Assembly: GCA_046076025.1 (NCBI GenBank) | Contig: JBJTRF010000283.1 | Coordinates: forward strand, 1-8,032 | Direction: 5' to 3' | Source of the DNA: UBA668 sp046076025 | Lineage (GTDB): Bacteria; Actinomycetota; Acidimicrobiia; Acidimicrobiales; Ilumatobacteraceae | DNA length: 8,032 bases | Shown here: positions 4,239-8,032 of the stretch, piece by piece | Layout: every line of letters begins with the position of its first letter | Position numbering within the stretch: position 1 is the stretch's first letter | Made by a program: the position numbers and the translations under genes | Notes under the pieces: generated by a model | The model's input: the letters and a program-made list of their open reading frames with translations, nothing else | Told to the model about the DNA's origin: nothing | Database searches by the model: none

Positions 4239-5675
4239 ATGCGATTCCTCACCGGCAATCCCCCCTACGACCTCACCTACAACGACGTGTTCATGGTGCC
4301 CTCGCTCAGCGCCGTGCCGTCGCGGCTCGACGTCGACCTTTCCACCCCCGATGGCCTCGGCACCACCATTCCCGTCGTCGTCGCCAACATGACGGCGGTG
4401 GCGGGCCGGCGCATGGCCGAGACTGTGGCCCGCCGCGGTGGCCTCACCGTGCTGCCCCAGGACATCCCGCTCGACGTCATCGAGACGGTCGTGTCGTACG
4501 TGAAGAGCCGCCACCTCGTGTACGACACGCCCATCACGCTGAGCGCCTCGAACACCGTGGGCGACGCGCTGTCACTCATCTACAAGCGTGCCCACGGCGC
4601 CATCGTGGTGGTCGACGACGACGGCCGACCCGAGGGCATCTTCACCGAGCACGACGCAGCCGGCTTCGACCGCTTCACGCAGTTGAAGAACGTCATGAGC
4701 CGCGAGCTCGTGGTGATCTCCGACGGCGCCTCGCCGAGCGACATCTACGAGCGGCTCAGCGAACTGCGGCTCTCCGTCGCTCCTGTCGTCGACGCCGACG
4801 GCCGGCTCATCGGCTGCGCCACCCGCAAGGGCGCGCTGCGCAGCACCATCTATAGCCCGGCTGTCGACGCATCGGGTCGGCTGCTCATCGCCGCCGCCGT
4901 GGGCATCAACGGCGATCCCGCCACCAAGGCCAAGGCGCTCCTCTCGTTCGGCGCCGATGCACTCGTCATCGACACTGCCCACGGGCATCAGGTGCGCACC
5001 CTGCGGGCGATCGAGGAAGTGCGCGCCGTGGCACCGGGCGTGCCGATCGTCGCCGGCAACGTCGTCACGGCACAGGGAACGAAAGATCTCATCGCTGCCG
5101 GAGCCGACATCGTGAAGGTCGGCGTCGGCCCCGGCGCCATGTGCACCACCCGCATGATGACCGGCGTCGGCAGGCCGCAGTTCAGCGCCGTGCTCGAGTG
5201 CGCCGAAGAAGCCCGCCGTCACGGGCGCACCATCTGGGCCGACGGCGGCGTGCGGCATCCGTGCGACGTCGCGTTGGCACTGGCTGCTGGCGCCGGCAGC
5301 GTGATGTTCGGGTCGTGGCTGGCCGGCACCTACGAGTCGGCCGCCGACACCCTGCGCGATCCCGACGGCCGTCTCTATAAGGAGAGCTTCGGCATGGCCT
5401 CCAACCGGGCCGTGAAGAACCGCAGCCGCAGCGAGACGCCGTTCGAGCGGGCGCGCAAGGAACTGTTCGAGGAGGGCATCAGCACGTCGCGCATGTACCT
5501 CGATGCCGACCGGCCCGGCGTCGAGGACATCATCGACGACATCGTCGCCGGGGTGCGCTCGGCGTGCACCTATGCCGGGGCGCGCACGATCGACGAGTTC
5601 CACGAGCGGGCTGTGGTGGGCGTGCATAGCGCCGCCGGCTACAGCGAGGGCATGCCCGTCGGCACGAGCTGGTAG
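4239..5675 (+). CDS. guaB1: GuaB1 family IMP dehydrogenase-related protein, probable GMP reductase
   Basis: A 478-residue (beta/alpha)8-barrel enzyme with a CBS pair. The N-terminal LTYNDVFMVPS (12-22) and the segment VVVANMTAVAGRRMAETVARRGG (46-68, given here by its position) are hallmarks of the actinobacterial GuaB1 branch. Two CBS motifs occupy roughly residues 95-205, inserted in the barrel. Catalytic-site motifs: IDTAHGH (244-250), GNVVTAQG (273-280), GVGPGAMCTTR (295-305, Cys302 as thioimidate nucleophile), WADGGVR (333-339) and YKESFGMAS (380-388). The flap region (about 395-415) reads FERARKELFEEG and lacks the Arg-Tyr pair of true IMP dehydrogenases. The mycobacterial GuaB1 homologue has been characterised as a CBS-containing GMP reductase (NADPH-dependent GMP to IMP), so guanine-nucleotide salvage is the best guess. 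First gene of a three-gene unit with cmk 25 bases downstream. Confidence 0.93.
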   Translation: MRFLTGNPPYDLTYNDVFMVPSLSAVPSRLDVDLSTPDGLGTTIPVVVANMTAVAGRRMAETVARRGGLTVLPQDIPLDVIETVVSYVKSRHLVYDTPITLSASNTVGDALSLIYKRAHGAIVVVDDDGRPEGIFTEHDAAGFDRFTQLKNVMSRELVVISDGASPSDIYERLSELRLSVAPVVDADGRLIGCATRKGALRSTIYSPAVDASGRLLIAAAVGINGDPATKAKALLSFGADALVIDTAHGHQVRTLRAIEEVRAVAPGVPIVAGNVVTAQGTKDLIAAGADIVKVGVGPGAMCTTRMMTGVGRPQFSAVLECAEEARRHGRTIWADGGVRHPCDVALALAAGAGSVMFGSWLAGTYESAADTLRDPDGRLYKESFGMASNRAVKNRSRSETPFERARKELFEEGISTSRMYLDADRPGVEDIIDDIVAGVRSACTYAGARTIDEFHERAVVGVHSAAGYSEGMPVGTSW

Positions 5676-5684
5676 CAGGTCGGC

Positions 5685-5691
5685 GGAGGAG
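5685..5691 (+). promoter_or_regulatory. Ribosome binding site deciding the cmk start
   Basis: GGAGGAG nine bases upstream of GTG 5701, a strong Shine-Dalgarno in the 25-base gap after the guaB1 stop. It selects GTG 5701 over in-frame starts upstream within guaB1 and over the GTG at 5707. Confidence 0.75.
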
Positions 5692-5700
5692 ACGGCAGCG

Positions 5701-6336
5701 GTGAGAGTGATCGCGATCGACGGGCCGGCAGGGGCCGGGAAGAGCACCATCGCCCGGGCGCTGGCTGCCCGACTCGGCCTGCACTACCTCGACACCGGTG
5801 CCATGTACCGCGCCGTCACGGTGGCCGCCGCACGACGCGGCGTCGAGCCGACCGATGCCGAGCGCGTTGCACAGGTGGCCCGCGAGGTCGACATCGACCT
5901 CGTCGACGGGCGGGTCTGCGTCGACGGCGTGGATGCGACCGAGGCGATTCGCTCGCCGGCCACCACTGCGGCGGTCAGCGCCGTGGCGGCCAACAGCGGC
6001 GTTCGCACCGAGTTGCGCGCCCGCCAGCGCGAGTGGGCAGTGGCCCGTGGCGGCGGCGTCATCGAGGGCCGCGACATCGGCTCGGTGGTGTTCCCCGATG
6101 CCGACCTGAAACTGTTCCTCACCGCGTCGCCGCGCACGCGTGCCGAGCGGCGGGTCGCCGAGGCGGGCGGCAACGTCGACGAGATCGAGCAGGCCATCGC
6201 CCGGCGCGATCACCTCGACAGCATACGCGACGACAGCCCGCTCACCGAGGCCAGTGGCTCCGTCGTGGTCGACACCACGGGGCTCGGCATCGACGAGGTG
6301 CTCGAGCGCATTCTCCGGCTAATGGGCGAGCGATGA
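5701..6336 (+). CDS. cmk: Cytidylate kinase
   Basis: A 211-residue cytoplasmic (d)CMP kinase: ATP + (d)CMP gives ADP + (d)CDP, feeding CTP, dCTP and CDP-activated lipid synthesis. Visible motifs: P-loop GPAGAGKST (8-16), the substrate-binding DTGAMYRAVT (31-40), a central NMP-binding segment, IEGRDIGSVVFPDADLK (121-137), FLTASPRTRAERR (139-151), and the lid RRDHLDSIRDDSPL (168-181). Length is slightly below the E. coli enzyme (227). It is a stand-alone kinase, not the Cmk-Der fusion found in some actinobacteria. Its TGA overlaps the ATG of the next gene (ATGA at 6333-6336), so translation of the acyltransferase is probably coupled. Confidence 0.96.
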   Translation: MRVIAIDGPAGAGKSTIARALAARLGLHYLDTGAMYRAVTVAAARRGVEPTDAERVAQVAREVDIDLVDGRVCVDGVDATEAIRSPATTAAVSAVAANSGVRTELRARQREWAVARGGGVIEGRDIGSVVFPDADLKLFLTASPRTRAERRVAEAGGNVDEIEQAIARRDHLDSIRDDSPLTEASGSVVVDTTGLGIDEVLERILRLMGER

Positions 6337-7034
6337 CCAAGGTCGCCACTCGTCTTGCTGGCTCGTCGATCCCCGACAGGATCGTCTACCGCACCGTGCG
6401 CAACCTGGTGACGGCCTTCTGCCGCACATGGTGCCGCATGACCGTCGAGGGCGGTGGCAACGTGCCGGCGTCGGGCGTATTCATTCTCGCCCCCACGCAC
6501 CGCAGCATCATCGACACGCCCGTGTCGTCGGGCATCACCCGCCGGCGGATGCGGTTCATGGGCGCCGACAAGTGGTGGACCAATGCCGCGCTCGGGCGCG
6601 TGCTCACTGCCTGCGGCGGCTTCCCCGTGACGCGCGGCAGCGCCGACCGCGAGGCACTGCGGCGGTGCATCGCGCTGCTCGAGGGCGGCGAGCCGCTCGT
6701 GCTGTTCCCCGAGGGCGAGCGCAAGAGCGGTCCCGTGGTGCAGCCGCTCTTCGACGGTGCCGCCTACATCGCCGCCAAGACAGGGGCGCCCATCGTGCCG
6801 GTCGGCATCGGCGGCAGCGAGCGGGCAATGCGCAAGGGAGCCAAGGGCATCAGGCCGCACAAGATCCACGTCGTCGTCGGCCGACCGCTCGCCGCGCCCG
6901 TTGGCTCGACGCCCGCCGAGCAACGCGCCGATGTGCGCCGGGTCACCGCCGACCTGCATGCCGAGATGCAGCGCCTGCTCGACGCCGCCGAGGCAGCGGC
7001 GGCGGGCCGTCGTCAGCGACGCGCCGCGAAGTAG
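6333..7034 (+). CDS. PlsC-like 1-acyl-sn-glycerol-3-phosphate acyltransferase
   Basis: A 233-residue acyltransferase of the LPLAT/AGPAT family, expected to transfer an acyl group from acyl-CoA or acyl-ACP to lysophosphatidic acid (or a related acceptor) at the inner face of the membrane. Conserved blocks: block I THRSIID with the HX4D pair His56/Asp61, block II GGFPVTR (95-101), block III FPEGERKSG (125-133; Glu instead of the more usual Thr after PEG), and block IV APIVPVGIGG (152-161). No clear membrane-spanning helix is seen, though hydrophobic stretches near 47-53 and 120-126 belong to the fold. The C-terminus is Ala-rich and strongly basic, possibly contacting lipid. The start ATG overlaps the cmk stop. 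cmk-plsC adjacency is known in several bacterial phyla. The last 22 bases overlap the convergent aminopeptidase gene. Confidence 0.93.
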   Translation: MTKVATRLAGSSIPDRIVYRTVRNLVTAFCRTWCRMTVEGGGNVPASGVFILAPTHRSIIDTPVSSGITRRRMRFMGADKWWTNAALGRVLTACGGFPVTRGSADREALRRCIALLEGGEPLVLFPEGERKSGPVVQPLFDGAAYIAAKTGAPIVPVGIGGSERAMRKGAKGIRPHKIHVVVGRPLAAPVGSTPAEQRADVRRVTADLHAEMQRLLDAAEAAAAGRRQRRAAK

Positions 7035-8032
7035 GCAGCCAGGCCCGTCGCCAGCCAGCACGGATCGTGCGTGCCGCAGAGCTCGCGTGCCGAGTGCATG
7101 CTCAGCTGCGGCACGCCGACATCGACGGTGTCGATGCCGAGCCGGGTGGCGGTGATCGGGCCGATTGTCGAGCCGCACGGCATGTTGTTGCGGCTGACGA
7201 AGAGCTGCCACGGCACGCCGGCGGCGTCGAAGCAGCCCTGCAGCAGCGCCGAGGTACTCGGCGACGTGGCGTAGCGCTGATTGTGGTTGAGCTTGATGGC
7301 GGGGCCGCGGTTGACGAGCGGCCGGTGTCCCGGCTCGTGGCGGTCGACGTAGTTGGGATGGACGCTGTGCGCGTTGTCGGCCGACACGCAGGTGCTCGAT
7401 GCCAGTTGGGCGAGGAATGCCCGCCGGTCGGCGCCGGCAGCGAGGGCCAGCCGCTCGACGACGTGCTCGAGCAGCGGGCCGGCCGCGCCGGTGGCGCTCT
7501 CCGAGCCGACCTCTTCGTGGTCGAACAGGGCGATGAGGGCGATGCCGGGCGCGGCATCACCGCTGTGCGCGGCGGCCGCCACGATGGCCGACGTCGCCGC
7601 CCAGCACGACACCTGGTTGTCGAGCCGGCCGGACGCCAGCAGGTCGCCGGCCGGGCCGATGACGGCTGACGGGGTGACGTCGAATAGCGACAGGTCCCAT
7701 GCGGCAATGTCACCGGCCTCGACGCCGAGGTCCGCCGCGAGCCACGCAGCGAAGTCGGCAGGTGCCGTTCCCGCTCCCCACACCGGGGTCATGTGCTGCT
7801 GCGGGTCGAGGACGAGCCCGCGGTCGTTGACGCCGCGGTCGAGGTGGATCGCGAGCTGCGGCACCCGGGCCACGGGCCCGTCGATGCGGACGAGATGCGA
7901 TGAGCGATCGCGCAGCACGACGGTGCCGGCGAGCCCGAGGTCGCGGTCGAGCCACGAGTTCAGCAGCACGCCGCCGTACACCTCGATCGCGAGCTGCTGC
8001 CAGCCGGCTGACGACGTGTCGGGCCGCGGCTT
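7013..8032 (-). CDS. M18 family aminopeptidase (aspartyl aminopeptidase type), 5' end beyond window
   Basis: A co-catalytic zinc aminopeptidase of family M18 (DNPEP/ApeB type), removing N-terminal residues, typically acidic in this family, in the cytoplasm. The frame is open to the right edge; 339 C-terminal residues are visible and roughly the first 90-100 are missing. The edge sequence reads GWQQLAIEVYGG followed by LLNSWLDRDLGLAG, which matches the family interior, so the GTG at 7981 is not the start. Metal and catalytic motifs (numbered from the edge): AIHLDR (His63), SGRLDNQVSC (Asp138), FDHEEVGS (Glu173/174), SADNAHSVHPNY (Asp219) and QLSMHSARE (His313): all five ligand positions and the general base are intact. 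It converges on the acyltransferase gene and overlaps its 3' end by 22 bases. No functional link to the neighbouring operon is evident. Confidence 0.95.
   Translation of the reverse strand, partial: KPRPDTSSAGWQQLAIEVYGGVLLNSWLDRDLGLAGTVVLRDRSSHLVRIDGPVARVPQLAIHLDRGVNDRGLVLDPQQHMTPVWGAGTAPADFAAWLAADLGVEAGDIAAWDLSLFDVTPSAVIGPAGDLLASGRLDNQVSCWAATSAIVAAAAHSGDAAPGIALIALFDHEEVGSESATGAAGPLLEHVVERLALAAGADRRAFLAQLASSTCVSADNAHSVHPNYVDRHEPGHRPLVNRGPAIKLNHNQRYATSPSTSALLQGCFDAAGVPWQLFVSRNNMPCGSTIGPITATRLGIDTVDVGVPQLSMHSARELCGTHDPCWLATGLAAYFAARR

Noticed and set aside
4572..5750. Minus-strand open frame of 392 codons opposite guaB1
   Set aside because: Antisense shadow of a clearly conserved gene; composition is dominated by Asp, Gly, His, Ala and Val, with no domain visible.
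6210..7211. Minus-strand open frame opposite the acyltransferase gene
   Set aside because: Overlaps three supported genes and shows only His/Arg/Ala-rich shadow composition.
7979..7981. GTG as the start of the M18 aminopeptidase
   Set aside because: Family-like sequence (GWQQLAIE) continues in frame to the window edge, so this GTG is an internal valine.
1..8032. Mobile element, CRISPR array, phage or defence system
   Set aside because: No transposase, integrase, repeat-spacer pattern, tRNA or attachment-site repeats were seen on either strand.

Overview
This is a strongly GC-rich, gene-dense chromosomal window with seven complete genes and one partial gene. The actinobacterial style (GTG starts, G/C at most third codon positions, a GuaB1-type IMP dehydrogenase relative, a branched-chain-type lipoprotein binding protein) suggests Actinomycetota, perhaps Acidimicrobiia (Ilumatobacter-like). 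That placement is an inference from family resemblance, not a measured result. There are no tRNA, rRNA, CRISPR, phage or insertion-sequence signatures, and no gap without a gene exceeds about 135 bases.

Layout: (1) 17-42, a strong hairpin that ends the first gene. (2) 80-1444, minus strand, a substrate-binding lipoprotein of the branched-chain amino acid ABC transporter type. Its segments are in the wrong order: the part that normally forms the C-terminus comes straight after the signal peptide. (3) 1445-1578, a divergent promoter region. (4) 1579-2427, plus strand, a crotonase-fold acyl-CoA enzyme with an isomerase-like active site. (5) 2464-3390 and 3395 to about 4144, minus strand, a two-gene unit: an alpha/beta hydrolase followed 4 bases later by a Sua5-type threonylcarbamoyl-AMP synthase for tRNA t6A. 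(6) 4145-4238, a second divergent promoter region. (7) 4239-7034, plus strand, a tight three-gene unit: guaB1-type GMP reductase/IMPDH relative, cytidylate kinase, and a PlsC-like acyltransferase. (8) 7013-8032, minus strand, an M18 aminopeptidase whose N-terminus lies beyond the right edge and whose 3' end overlaps the acyltransferase gene.

How the genes work together: guaB1 and cmk act on purine and pyrimidine nucleotide pools, and cmk is translationally coupled to the acyltransferase, which acts in phospholipid synthesis (CMP/CDP is also a lipid-synthesis currency). The Sua5 gene serves translation fidelity. The binding protein and the crotonase are divergently transcribed and probably independent. 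Most of this is ordinary housekeeping.

The most notable item is the binding protein. Its motif order matches a natural circular permutation of the type I periplasmic-binding-protein fold, with a new start and end near a hinge crossing and a linker joining the old C-terminus to the old N-terminus. It has no permease or ATPase gene beside it inside the window.
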